This document shows positions 21,622 to 32,746 of a DNA stretch of 64,000 bases, one piece after another (position 1 is the stretch's first letter; each line of letters starts with the position of its first letter). This stretch comes from Portulaca oleracea. Taxonomy: Eukaryota; Streptophyta; Magnoliopsida; Caryophyllales; Portulacaceae. The stretch covers positions 13,009,190 through 13,073,189 of the forward strand of contig CM055887.1 in the NCBI GenBank assembly GCA_029582165.1, read 5' to 3'. A program made the translations under genes and the position numbers. Under the pieces are notes generated by a model. That model was not told where the DNA came from and ran no database searches. It worked only from the letters and a program-made list of their open reading frames with translations.

Positions 21622-22328
21622 TGTCTCATTCTTTGAAAGACATAACCAACAACTTCCAAAAGTTGGACAAGTCTGAGGGGATTGATTTTCGGAGATGGCA
21701 AAAGAAGATGCACTTCATGCTCACCACTTTCAAAGTGGTGTATATGCTCACTCAAGATGTTTCGGTGGAGGATGAAGACGAGATGGCGGAGCAAACGAGG
21801 CGTCGGCTCAAGATGGAGAATGACAACTACATTTACGTCGGTCACATTCTTAACGGGATGACGGATCGGCTCTTCGATGTTTACAAAAACGTGGTGTCCG
21901 CCAAGGAGCTTTGGGAGATGCTCGAACCTAAGTATATGTCGAAGAATTCTACAAGTAAGAACTTTCTTGTTAGCCAATTTAATAATTTTAAAATGGTTGA
22001 AGGTAGAAAATTTCTTGACCAATTTCATGAGATTCAACATATACTAAGCAGTTTTAATCAACACAATATCCACATAGATGAGGCCTATATTGTATCTTCT
22101 ATCATAGGCAAGCTCCCACCTTCATGGAAAGAAACCAAAAGGACTTTAATGCATTCTAAGGAACCTATTTCTCTTGAGGGTTTGGCTAACCACCTCCGAA
22201 TTGAGGAGGAATTGAGAATGTAGGATGACACCAAGGAGAATCCCTCCAAGGTTCATGTAGTTCATGAGAACTCGAAGGGAACAAAGAACAAGAATAAGTA
22301 TGAGAACAAGAACAACAAGAAATAAAAA
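21621..22328 (+). pseudogene. Copia-2 gag
   Basis: ATG at 21621 opens a UBN2-type gag of 200 residues: IDFRRWQKKMHFML, LFDVYKNVVSAKELWEML, FLDQFHEIQHIL and SIIGKLPPSWKETKRTL. A TAG at 22221 and a TAA near 22324 interrupt a lysine/asparagine-rich linker; both lie in frame with the zinc knuckle that follows. It would form the capsid of virus-like particles. Confidence 0.9.
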
Positions 22329-22679
22329 ATGGTTTATTGGGAATGCGGCAAGCCGGGACACCCCAAGAGGGAATGTCTGGTTTGGAAGAAAAAGCACGGA
22401 CTCACGAACAACAACACTAAGAATTATAGTGGTAAGAAGGAGTTCAATGGACCCTTCGTAGCCATGATAAAAGACCAAATTAATGTCGTTTCTAGCGACG
22501 ATATTTGGTGGGTTGATTTGGGTGCGACAAGGCACATGTGCATCGGGCGTTCCCTCTTCAAGACTATCCAACCCGCCGAAGAGGGGAGGAATCTCTTTAT
22601 GGGAAATAACTCCTCGGTCAAGGTTGAAGGGATAGGACAAGTTGAACTTGTGTTTACTTCTGAAAGACACTTCTTTTGA
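22329..22679 (+). pseudogene. Copia-2 zinc knuckle and protease start
   Basis: The CCHC knuckle reads WECGKPGHPKRECLVWKK, with the first Cys pair altered (W-E-C). It is followed by the aspartic protease core WWVDLGATRHMC, where the usual D-S/T-G-A is D-L-G-A. A frameshift near 22670 ends the frame. The altered catalytic triplet predicts an inactive protease. Confidence 0.85.
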
Positions 22680-23052
22680 ATGATGTGTATTTGGCTCCGG
22701 AAATATGTAAGAATCTTATTTCGCGTTTCCTTCTAAGTAAGCATGGTTTCAAACAAGTGTATGAAGGGGATAACTATTTTTTGTCTAAGGGAGGGACCTT
22801 TGTTGGAAAAGGTTATGCATGTGGGGACATGTTCAAGTTGAATGCTTCAAGTGGCAATAAGATGAATGTTTCTGTTTACGTGCTTCGTTCTTGTTTAAAT
22901 TCTTCTCTATGGCATCTAAGACTTGGACATCTTAATTATAATAAGCTTAAGTACATGTCTAATCTTGATTTAATTCCAACTTTGGATGAAAAGATAGAGA
23001 AGTGTAGAACATGCATGTTAACTAAGATCACTAAAAGTTCTTTCCAAGCATT
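22676..23052 (+). pseudogene. Copia-2 protease end and GAG-pre-integrase domain
   Basis: The frame gives LAPEICKNLISRFLLSKHGF and the HHCC-type SLWHLRLGHLNYNKLKYM...KCRTCMLTKI zinc domain that begins integrase. A frameshift at about 23045 separates it from the catalytic core. Confidence 0.87.
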
Positions 23053-23984
23053 ATGCGGGATTCTAAATTGCTTGAATTAATTCATAGTGATTTAGGAGAT
23101 TTCCGTAGCACTCTATCTATCGGAGGTAAGAGATATTATGTGACTTTCATTGATGATTTTTCTAAGCATTGCCAAGTACTTCTTTTGCATTCAAAAGATG
23201 AAACTTTAGACAAGTTTAAGATATACAAAGCTAAAAGTGAGTTACATTGTGAGACCTTAATAAAAAGATTAAGATCGGATAGGGGTGGAGAATATTATGA
23301 CCCAAATTATTTCCAAGGTTGTGGTGTGGTGCATGAGACAAAAACACCTTATACACCACAACAAAATGGTGTGGCCGAAAGGAAAAATAGAACCCTAAAA
23401 GAAATGGTTAATGACATGTTATCTTACTCCAGATTAAGTGAAGGATTTTGGGGTGAAGCCTTGTTAACGACTTGTTATGTACTAAATAGAGTTCCTCTCA
23501 AAAGGAACCCTAAGACCCCATATGAACTTTGGGACAAAAGAAAGCCTACTCTAAAATATTTTAGAGTATGGGGGTGTTGGGCGATCGTAAGGGTCCTGGA
23601 ACAATGAAAAGAAAGTTGGGTGAAAGAGGAATTGATCGAGTGCATCTTTATAGGCTATTCCTTTGAAAGCAAAGCCTATAGGTTCATGGTTATCGAACCA
23701 AATGACTACTTAACGGTGAACACCACAATAGAGTCAATAGATGCAATATCTGACGTGACTCGATTCTCTTCAATTCCTAGACTCAAGGATGTCATTCATG
23801 ACATGATTCCAAAGAATGTTATTCAAGAAACTTAACAAAATGTTGAAGAAATAAGGAGGAGTAAGAGGGTGAGGAAATCAAAGAATTATGGATCAAATTT
23901 CTTTGTCTATTTAGTGGAGGAGAATAGGAAATCTATCGAGTATAAGATTCCCTATATCTACAATGTAGATGAGGATCCTAACAC
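23053..23984 (+). pseudogene. Copia-2 integrase catalytic core and linker
   Basis: The core has the first Asp in HSDLGDFRS, a second in [11 protein letters not shown], and the Glu in [12 protein letters not shown]: the D,D-35-E triad that joins cDNA ends to host DNA. After VWGCWAIV a TGA (23605-23607) interrupts, then LIECIFIGYSFESKAYRF continues in the same frame to a second stop (23833-23835). The linker with IRRSKRVRKSKNYG follows. Confidence 0.88.
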
Positions 23985-25537
23985 TTTCCAAGGGCCATGG
24001 AGTCACAAGATGCTTCCTTTTGGAAGGAAGCAATACAAGATGAGATAAAATCCATTAAAGAAAATAATGTTTGGATCTTAGTAGACTTACAACCGAGATG
24101 TAAACCAATTAAATGAAAATGGATCTTTAAGCGTAAAAGGAAAGTAGATGTACCATAGAAAGATTTAAAGCCCGATTGGTAGTAAGGGGCTTTGCACAAA
24201 GGTACGGTATCGATTACTTTGACACTTATGCACCCGTAGCTAGGATTGCAACTATAAGAGTACTTATAACTCTAGCCACAATCCATAAGCTAGTAATCCA
24301 TCAAATGGATGTCAAGATGACATTCCTAAATGGAGAACTAGAAGAGGAGGTGTACATGGAACTACCCAAGGGGTTTGTTGAAAAGGGTCATGAGAATAAA
24401 GTATGTAAACTCATAAAATCTTTGTATGGTCTAAAGCAAGCACCTAAGCAATGACATCACAAATTTGAGGAAGTAGTGCTTGGATTTGACTTTAAAATCA
24501 ATGAGTCGGATAAATATGTCTATTCCAAGTTTGAGAATGGGAAGGGTGTGATCATATGCCTATATGTTGATGACAGGTTGATATTTGGGACCGACATGGA
24601 ACAAGTTGAGAAAACTAAAAGTTTTCTATCCGCTAAGTTCTCTATGAAGGACTTGGGAGAGGCGGATGTCATACTTGGTATCAAGATCATTAGAAATAAT
24701 GATGAAATAGGTCTAACACAATCACACTATGTGGAAAAGGTGTTAGGAAAGTTTCACAAGAGCTCCTATGTGGCAACTACCCCATTTGATCCAAGTATCA
24801 AACTAAGTAAAAATGATGGTAGGCCAATTGCCCAATTGGAATATGCAAAAGTCATAGGAAGCTTGATGTATGCTATGTCTTGTACTAGGCCGGATATAGC
24901 CTTTGCGGTGGGAAAGCTTAGTAGATTTACTAGTAACCCACGCAAAGAGCATTGGCAGGCCATAAAAAGAGTTTTGAGATATCTAAAAATTACCCAAAAC
25001 TATAGTTTGCACTTTAAGGGAGCGGTTCTAGAAGGATACTCCGACGCAAGCTAGATAAGTGACGAGGATGATTACACCTCAACTTTCGGTTGGGTGTTTC
25101 TACTTGGTGGATGTGCTGTTTCATGGGGTTTTAAGAAACAAGCGTGCATTTCTAACTCCACCATGGCTTCCAAGTTCGTAGCGTTAGCCGCCGGTTGTAA
25201 AGAGGCGGAATGGCTACAAAACTTGTTGTTGGAAATTCCTCTTTGGAAAAAGCCTATGCCTCAAACAACACTTTATTGTGACAACAATGCCACAATTACA
25301 AGCGTATATAATCGTGTCTACAATGGCAAGTCAAGGCACATTGGGTTACAACACGCTTATGTACATCAACTCATCAAGGATGGAGTTGTGGCGGTAAATT
25401 ATGCCAAGACAAGAGAGAATTTGGTCAATCCCTTTACTAAGGAATTGCACCAAGACTTGGTGATAAAGTCATTAAGGGGGATGGTAGTTGAGCCCACTCG
25501 AAAGATTGTCATAAACGAATCTCCAACTCATGCTTGA
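23985..25537 (+). pseudogene. Copia-2 reverse transcriptase and RNase H
   Basis: A shift near 24000 leads to the RT_Copia domain: ARLVVRGFAQRYGIDYFDTY, IHQMDVKMTFLNGELEEEVY, KSLYGLKQAPKQ, ICLYVDDRLIFG (catalytic YVDD) and GSLMYAMSCTRPDIAFAV. RNase H has [43 protein letters not shown] and the final [11 protein letters not shown]. In-frame stops replace a Trp (TGA, 24452) and follow GYSDAS (TAG, 25055). All catalytic residues remain recognisable, so decay is modest. Confidence 0.9.
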
Positions 25538-26104
25538 AACTTTAAGTCAAGTTCTTGAGTTCAATGGTCGACAACGTTTAATGATAATGGGAGCATCAAT
25601 ATTCAAGATATTCATCCCAAGAACAAGATGATGCTCAAGGACTGTAATGTTCAGGAGGCTTGAGTCTATGACTCATTAACAGACTTTGAATCTTTGCAAT
25701 GGGGAACTCTATTACGGGAGCGTAAAAGTCTGCCTATGCGAGGACGTGAAGTGGGCCGCTTTGGATAGCCTAGGGCTGGGCTTGATTGTCTTCGCTGAGG
25801 GTATGAGACACATGGCCAGAGTGTCTTTTTTAAGCAAGGTTTTGGGTTGTATGTGTGTTATGTATCCAATAAGTTAAATGCGAATGTAAAGTTCAAAGAC
25901 TTGTCTACTTATGCATTCATACTAATTGAATTTATGTACCCTAAGTGAAAGTTCAAGTCGAAAGGCACTTTCATGTCACATAACAACTCCTTGATTTCTC
26001 GGGTGTTGAAGTTCTCTAGGAGGTGCCATGTATGGCAGGGGTAATTTTACCCAAATAGGGAATCCCATGCTATTTCAAGTGAAACTCTTGAAATGCCGGG
26101 GGAT
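25538..26104 (+). other. Copia-2 3' non-coding region and purine tract
   Basis: No gene seen. It ends in TGCCGGGGGAT directly before the right LTR, a typical Copia polypurine tract for plus-strand priming. Confidence 0.75.
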
Positions 26105-26824
26105 TGTTGGAGTATTTCAAGAGTTAAGGGACATAAAAGATCAATCCATAAGCATAAGGGTGACCAGAAGGTCAACACGAGGCAAAACAAACAAGTTGGA
26201 CCTAACACGGATCGTGTCAGACGTGACACGACCGGTGTTGGTGTCCAGAGAGTAAGATAATCTTACATAGGTCCAACACGGATCGTGGTGAGTCACCACG
26301 AACCGTGCTGAGGTCAACACGGACCCTGGTGAACTACCATGAATCGTGTTGAGTGCAGGATGCCTCAACGGCATAATCTCGCGATTTATGCCCCCGGATT
26401 GATTAATTGGATGGATAATTAGGATTGATATTGACTGAAAATCAGTCAAAAATCATCCATTATTATCCATGGACAATATACCTTGGATCATGCACCCTTG
26501 CTATGGAAATGATTCTAAGATTGAATGCTCCTAAAGGCCTGTAAATAGTGGGTGTTTTGTTCATTCAAACACACCATCACAATCTCCTTCTTCTTCTTCT
26601 AGAGAGCTTCAACACACTCCTAAGGTGTTGAACTGCAACAACATTCTTGAGAGTCATTGAGAGATCTTGTAACTTTGCTTACAAGAAGTTAGGTTTTACC
26701 CTTGAGTCTTTTCACAGTCTAGTGAATAAGTCTTAAGGGGAGACCGGATTGCCCTCGATTCCTAGCCACCCAAGTGATCCCTCATCTTGTGTGTGACCGA
26801 TTCATTTCCTTTGTTTTTCCAACA
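26105..26824 (+). repeat. Copia-2 right LTR
   Basis: 720 bp, TGTTGGAGT...TTCCAACA. Variants of the near-palindrome (CACGGATCGTG, CACGACCGGTG and others) are clustered at 26204-26350, upstream of the TATA-like box (TGTAAATA here, TATAAATA in the left copy). Confidence 0.9.
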
Positions 26825-26829
26825 AACCT

Positions 26830-27385
26830 TACCTCCAGGCTCAGAATTAGGGTGCGTAGGCTGGAGTTTATTTCTTCTTTTTTTGATTTGTTTATTTCCT
26901 TAAATCAGTTGGTGACTCCTCTCCTTCTACCTTAACCTACCTAACGTACATGCTTATTGTGTCGAATTAATTAAAAATGGATTAATATCTCTCCAATACC
27001 CAAGTTCATAAGCCAGCCTATGGAAAATCGGAGTAGAAGTTTGTCAAGGCCGTACGACCATGACCGAGTTCTAGCCGCTTTTCCGTGGGTCGAAGACAAA
27101 TGGGCCTCTGCATGGTCTTCCTCATGGTGGCATGACTTTTGGCCCACATGTTTTTTTCTGGTCTAAATCTGGAATGGTTTGCTATTAATCCATTGTAATA
27201 ATAATTTGATGCGATTTTGAATATGTTTGTATGGATAAGGTCCCCAAGAGATCGAAAATTTTTTTTATAATTAAAAGTATCCTTATTTAAGGATAAAGCA
27301 ACCTTTAGTAGGCTCCCAAACATAAATTAAGTAGCGCAACGGAAAAGAAGGCCTACAACCTTCTCTCTTTTTTCGGGGTCATACA
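26830..27385 (+). repeat. Tat-1 left LTR, second part
   Basis: It continues the LTR after Copia-2 and ends CGGGGTCATACA. It matches 44830-45400 and 53745-54314 at intermediate identity. Confidence 0.85.
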
Positions 27386-27387
27386 GA

Positions 27388-27406
27388 TTGGCGACTCCAC
27401 TGGGGA
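27388..27406 (+). other. Tat-1 primer-binding site
   Basis: TTGGCGACTCCACTGGGGA two bases after the LTR is the form usual in Tat/Ogre-type Gypsy elements. Confidence 0.7.
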
Positions 27407-28227
27407 CTTAAACTTAAAAAGAGTGTAAAACTTGAAAAAATCGATTTGTTTTGAAATTGTAAAAGGGAGAAAGTTGATTTGTTTCACAGTTTTATTATTC
27501 TTTTAGGCATTTTGTATACCATGTTACTCCTGGGTCTTTTGAGTGGGGAGCACAAAAGCGATGGTTTATGATTAACCTAGGATTTGTCCTGGGAGCGGGC
27601 GACCACTACTTGTGTGATGCATCCTACATCGCCAAACATTTGGTCTCTCCTCTCACCTATGTTACACTCCAAGGCTTCCTTGAAGTCCGACGAGAAACAC
27701 CTCACACACTTTGCCTATAAATTTCATATAGGTGAAGTGCACCGAGGCAAGAATATGTGGTACTTCACCTTACCCCTAACTTAGTAATCCGCAAACATTA
27801 TAAGCTTGGTTAGGATTGACCCTTCATTTGTATGCTATATGCTTCTATGTATCCATCTTGTATAAAAGTGTCAAGTCAACCCAGTTAGTGTCAAATATCG
27901 CATTAGCCCGTATAGAATCACTTGAGGAACCAAAGAAATGAGTCATCTACTCTTGTAGGCCCATCTCTGACATAGCTACTTTATTGTGTGGCCCATGCAA
28001 AAGTCACGGGCTCCTTTTAGTCTAATGATTTGTGCGGGATCATCCAATCCGTTTTCTCAGGTCTGGATCCTATATGTTGGTTCTGTCCGGTCCTTTACGA
28101 TATTCTTGTGTCTGAATCTCCATGATATCTTTTACTCAGATTTGAGCAAAGTAAGGACCCAATGGTTATTCGTGTTGTACATCGTCATCATAGGTTCATA
28201 TAGAGTTAGGCTATACACTCCCAAAAA
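27407..28227 (+). other. Tat-1 leader region
   Basis: No open frame of weight. Tat/Ogre elements have long leaders before gag, and this fits one. Nothing else was recognised. Confidence 0.5.
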
Positions 28228-29675
28228 GTGGGTGAGTCGTCCTTAGGTCAGCATAAAGGCATCGAGTCTGTTAGGGTCCCATATAGGTCCTCTAAGACAT
28301 GCATGCATCGGGTAGAAAGTGTCAGAGTCAATTATCGAGTTACTAACAAGTTTCCGTACAGGCAAGATAGGAGCTCGACTCCGTGCACGCATCAGAAGTT
28401 CGCGTATTGGTCGACTAGTTCCAAATCTGGACTACAACCCATCTACCACCCAAGCTAGAACTCACATCACAGCTGAAGGACGATTTCAGGAGATCCCTGT
28501 CCAAGGCGCTGAAGCTAACATCTCAAAACAACGGGAGGATCTCTACGCTAGGATGCAAGGTCTAGTCATTGCAAATTCCCTGGAGCAAGAGCAAAAGATC
28601 GGGAAGAGGTTTCATGAGCAATAGTAGGTAGGGGTGGGCGAAAAATCCGTAATCCGATCCAAAAATCCGATTATCCGATCCAAAAAAATGGATAATTAAC
28701 GGATAATTTTTGAAGTTGGCGGACCTGTTAACCGATCTGAATTTTTTCCCCAGATCACGGATTGGATACGGATCGGGGGTTGAAAAATTCGGATAATTCG
28801 TCAGTTATCCAAAAATCTGAAAATAATTAATTTTCAACTTTGAACCCTTCAAATGTTATTTTTTTGTCGTGAATTAGTAGTCATTAACGTAGAAATAAAA
28901 CACAGTACATAAAGTTTACCATTTTGAACCCATTAAGGTAAGAAGGACAATGATTTATATTGTACGAGGGTGTTATAATATGTGGATATACGGTTATCCG
29001 ATCCGAAATCTGATTAATCGAGAATTCGGATCGGATACAGATCGTAAATTTTATTATCCGACAATTCGGTTAACCGAAAGTCTGGTTAACCGAAGGTTTC
29101 AGATCGGATACGGATCATGATTTTAACTATCCTAACATACAGTTAACAGATCCATTCCCACCCCTAACAGCAGGTGATGGATGGCATGCTACAAGCCATC
29201 ACTAAGATCAATGAGAAGATGGGTCTGAATACTGAAAAACATGATGAATTGGTAGAAGTTCATGGGTACGAATCTGAGCCTAAACTTACCAAGACACTTG
29301 TAGGAGATGAGCCAAGAGGTTCAAGATCATTTAAAGGAAAATCTAAGGTAGCTCCAGAAATTCTCAAGGTTACCGAAGATCCAGCTGTCAAGGCCCTAGA
29401 GTAAAAGCTGGAGAGTCTCACTAAAATAATGAGCATTGTTGCGACATTCACTGACAAATACACAGAGGTGCCCTTACCTATCCAACCAGTCATGAAGGTT
29501 GCTGGCAGGATTGAGGTACCCAATATCAAGTTCAGGCCATTTAAAAATCCTACTCACCATATTGAGGAATTTATACAGCTAGCACCTCTCAACAGGATCG
29601 ATGTCAATTTGTACTCTACTGTCTTCCCATCCACTTTAGATGGAGAAGCCAAAGTATGTTACCATGCTTTGTCGC
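28228..29675 (+). pseudogene. Tat-1 gag, decayed and 3'-truncated
   Basis: Pieces of frame give ARMQGLVIANSLEQEQ, a coiled region QAITKINEKMGLN, then the Gypsy gag core VPNIKFRPFKNPTHHIEEFI and FPSTLDGEAKVCYHALSL. A TAG at 29402 and the hAT MITE at 28629-29166 interrupt it; removing the MITE restores the HEQ-QVMDGML reading. It is cut by Ath-1 at 29676. Zinc knuckle and polymerase are absent from the window. Confidence 0.75.
28629..29166. mobile_element. hAT-type MITE, 538 bp
   Basis: Terminal inverted repeats TAGGGGTGGGC...CCCACCCCTA are flanked by 8-bp targets ATAGTAGG (28621-28628) and ACAGCAGG (29167-29174), 6/8 matching, both differences being C to T in the left copy. The interior is rich in GGATCGGATACGG-like subterminal repeats in both orientations, usual for hAT elements. 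There is no transposase. Confidence 0.87.
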
Positions 29676-30284
29676 TGATAAGTGCTTCTTGTATATATGA
29701 GAACTTGGTTGTTTTGATGAGAATTTGGGGAATATTTGATTTGATTATGTATATTTTATACCCGAATTTCCCATATTACGCTTGGTTTGGAGTTTGGTGA
29801 GTTTTGTAGGGAATTTGTGAAGAATCGATGTAAACCGAGCCCAAAAAGCAAGTGTAGATCCCAGTTATGAGCTTAAAGGACCAAGAAGTGAGATGTTGGA
29901 TCACCCAAGGCCCAAACAATGGCCCAAAGTACTCCTAGGCCCGAAAAAGCAGTGACACGGGTGCCCCCAGGAAGAGCACGGGTCGTGTCTATGGCCAAAG
30001 AGTGAGATAATATGAGCAGTGAGCTAACACGGTCCGTGTCACAGGGAGCACGGTCCGTGTCACATGGGGCACGGTCCGTGCCTACCCTGACACGGTCCGT
30101 GTCTCTCCTGTCTTTTCATTTTCGACGGTTTTGAAGTGATGTTTGCCTATATTATGCGGATTTCTGGCCGAGTAGAAGGAGAAGAATCATCCACCATCAT
30201 CCATTTCATGCCCTAATCATATCATTCATCATCCATATTCCATTCCATCATTGAAGATTGAGAGAAGATTGAAGATTGAAGAGC
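29676..30284 (+). repeat. Ath-1 left LTR, 3'-truncated
   Basis: 609 bp nearly identical to 36605-37213; only a handful of differences were seen. It carries four CACGGTCCGTG copies at 30027-30101 upstream of a TATATTAT at 30149. It breaks after GATTGAAGAGC, and ~830 bp of LTR plus the primer site are missing. Confidence 0.88.
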
Positions 30285-31949
30285 TGAGGAGTGGCCGCCG
30301 ACGATTTCGAGCTGAGGAGTTCACTCATCAATTTGGTGAAGGCCAACCCATTCCATGGCCTCCCCAATGAAGATCCCAACCGGCACCTTCGCCTATTCAA
30401 CCAAGCATGTGAGACCTTTAAGGCAAATGGTGCAACGCCCGATGCAATCAAGCTGCGATTGTTTCCCTTCTCACTTGAAGGGAAGGCTTGGGAGTGGTTG
30501 GACGCTCTTCCATCAAGCTCTGCCATCACCACTTTTGACCAACTTGCTAGCCTATTCTTGGCGGAGTACTTTCCTCCTAGCAAGTTGATGAGCCTCCGGA
30601 ATCAAATCTCAACATTTGTCCAAGAGCCGGATGAGTCCCTCTATGAAGCGTGTGAGAGGTTCAAGGACCTCTTACGTCAATGCCCCCACCATGGTTTAGA
30701 ACCATGGGTCCCGATACAAGCCTTCTACAACGGGGTGGATGACAACTTGAGGGCCAACATCTTGGCAGCGGCGGGAGGCAACATCATGTCTAAAACAGTG
30801 GCGGAACTTCAAACTTTGATTGAGGAGATGGCAATCAATAGCTACCAGTGGTCAAAGCCCCGTTCCAAGAGGACGGGAGGTAAGTATGAAGTTGATGCTA
30901 TTTCTATGTTGAATGCTAAGTTGGATGCCATGACTAAGAAGATGGATTTGTTGAATGTGAATGCTCCCCCTCCCCAACCATGTGCGTCGTGTCAATCATA
31001 TGAGCATGAGACCTTGAATTGTCCTAGTGGGTTGGTTAGCAATGAATCGACCGAAGTGGTTAACTATGTTGGTAACCCTTCTAATAGGCAAAACTTTGAC
31101 CCTTTTTCCAATCCTTACAATCCCGGTTTTAGGTTCCACCCGAACTTTTCTTACCGGAATAATAACCAAATGGGTCAACTCCAAGGACAAAGACAACCCC
31201 AAACACCTCCACCACAAGCTCCCCAAAAGCCTAACCTAGAGGCCATGATACAAGCTTTGATGTTGTCTCAACAACATCACCAACAACGGCAACTTAAGCA
31301 TCAACAAAGACAAGATGAGGTGATTAAGGCCTTAGCTACTAAAGTTGACCTTATGAGCACCCACACTCAAATGCTTGAGAATCAAATTGCCATTCAAGCT
31401 GGTACCTCCACTACCCCTCCGGGAATGCTTCCTGGAAAGCCCGAACCTAACCCTAAGGAACAATGTAATGCCATTGTTTTGAGGAGTGGGACACAATATG
31501 AGGGACCTAGCGTGCCAAATGCCAAGCATGGGGGAGTTGTGGTTGAGAAAGAGGTTGAGAGGCCTAGTGAGAATGTTGTTGGTTTCCAAAGAGAGATAGA
31601 CCTTGAGAGTGAGCATCCAAAAGAGAACACCGAAACCCGACCTTCATCTCCACCTAGAGTTTACAAACCACCGTTACCCTTTCCTGAAAGATATGCTACG
31701 GCTAAATTTGATGCAAAATTCGGCAAGTTCTTTAATATGTTAAAGCAATTGAATGTGAATGTGCCGTTTTTGGATGTTTTATCTCAAATGCCTTTGTATG
31801 CAAAGTTTTTGAAAGAAATCCTCTCTAAAAAGAGGAAAATTGATGAAATTGAGGAAGTTGCTTTGGTGAAGAATGCGATTACGTGGTTCTTAACAAGCTT
31901 ACTCCTAAGCTTAAGGACCCGGGAAGCTTTAGTATTCCATGTGGCCTAG
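30285..31949 (+). pseudogene. Ath-1 gag (Athila-type) with zinc knuckle
   Basis: A 552-codon open frame lacks its native start because the deletion fused it to the LTR. It contains the Retrotrans_gag core: NPFHGLPNEDPNRHLRLF, LRLFPFSLEGKAWEWLDAL, DQLASLFLAEYFPPSKL, DESLYEACERFKDLLRQCP. A CCHC knuckle CASCQSYEHETLNC (about residues 231-244) and a long Gln/Pro-rich linker with HQQRQDEVIKALATKVD follow. The last ~25 codons are out of frame after a one-base loss near 31872. The closest relative here is the Ath-3 gag at 57929-60006. Confidence 0.9.
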
Positions 31950-32746
31950 GTAGCTTAACCGTTGACCGAGCTTTGTGTGATGTGGGTTCTAGTGTAAGCT
32001 TAATGCCCTATTCTTTGTATGAACGGTTGAACCTAGGAGAGTTGAGACCAACTACCATGTCATTGCAAATGGCGGATCGTTTTATCAAGTACCCTAAGGG
32101 TATTTTGGAGGATTTTCCCCTTAAGGTGGGTGATTGCTATGTGCCGATTGATTTTTTCATCCTTGATATGCCCGAAGATTCCCATACCCAAATCATTTTG
32201 GGGAGACCTTTTCTTGCTACCGTAGGGTGTGTCATAGATGTACAATGTGGAAAGATGAAGTTTAGGATAGGGGAACATGAACTTGAGTTTGATTTATTCC
32301 GTAATGTTTTGCCACGTGGCGTTTCCCCTTGTTTTGGTGTTGATGTGTTTGGTGAGAAGGATAAGAATGTTGATGATTTGATTTGTGAAAAGAAAGATGA
32401 TTGTGTGCATGTAGTGGAGAGTGAAAAGCTTGAGAAATCTCGTGACCATTTTGTTGCAAATTCTTGTGGTTTATTTATTGATAAAGGCCATGAACTTGGC
32501 GATGCAAGGGTGGGAATAAAAGAAATTTTGCTCCCACCTAACATCATCAAGAACGTGCCTTATGCTATTAACAAGGGTACATTGGATGAGATTTTCAGGT
32601 TTGATGATGGAGATCCCTCCATTTTTGAAGGAGGTGATGAGTTTGACCCAGGCTGTGGGGTCAATTTGAAGATGTTTGGAGGTACTGTGCAATGTGAAGC
32701 TCCAAAAGCCCTTGGCTATGGAGTTATGGACTATTCACCGGGTTGA
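31875..32746 (+). pseudogene. Ath-1 protease
   Basis: After the shift the frame runs VLNKLTPKLKDPGSF, then a retropepsin-like domain: VDRALCDVGSSVSLMPYSLY (D-V-G-S-S in place of D-S/T-G), MADRFIKYPKGILEDFPLKV and IILGRPFLATVGCVIDV, a typical Athila flap and C-terminal ILGRPFL. Ath-3 has gag and protease in one frame, so the shift here is a mutation and not programmed. It ends at 32746 with YSPG, as in Ath-3. Confidence 0.88.

Larger units (their letters stand above)
10962..26824 (+). mobile_element. Copia-2: Ty1/Copia element inside the Tat-1 left LTR
   Basis: LTRs begin TGTTGGAGTATTTCAA and end GTTTTTCCAACA (left 10962-11080 plus 21012-21601; right 26105-26824, 720 bp). Perfect target duplications AACCT lie at 10957-10961 and 26825-26829. 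The gag-pol region 21621-25537 is nearly complete but carries several stops and shifts. The left LTR is itself split by Copia-3. The left LTR has an 18-bp insertion near 11030 relative to the right. Confidence 0.92.
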
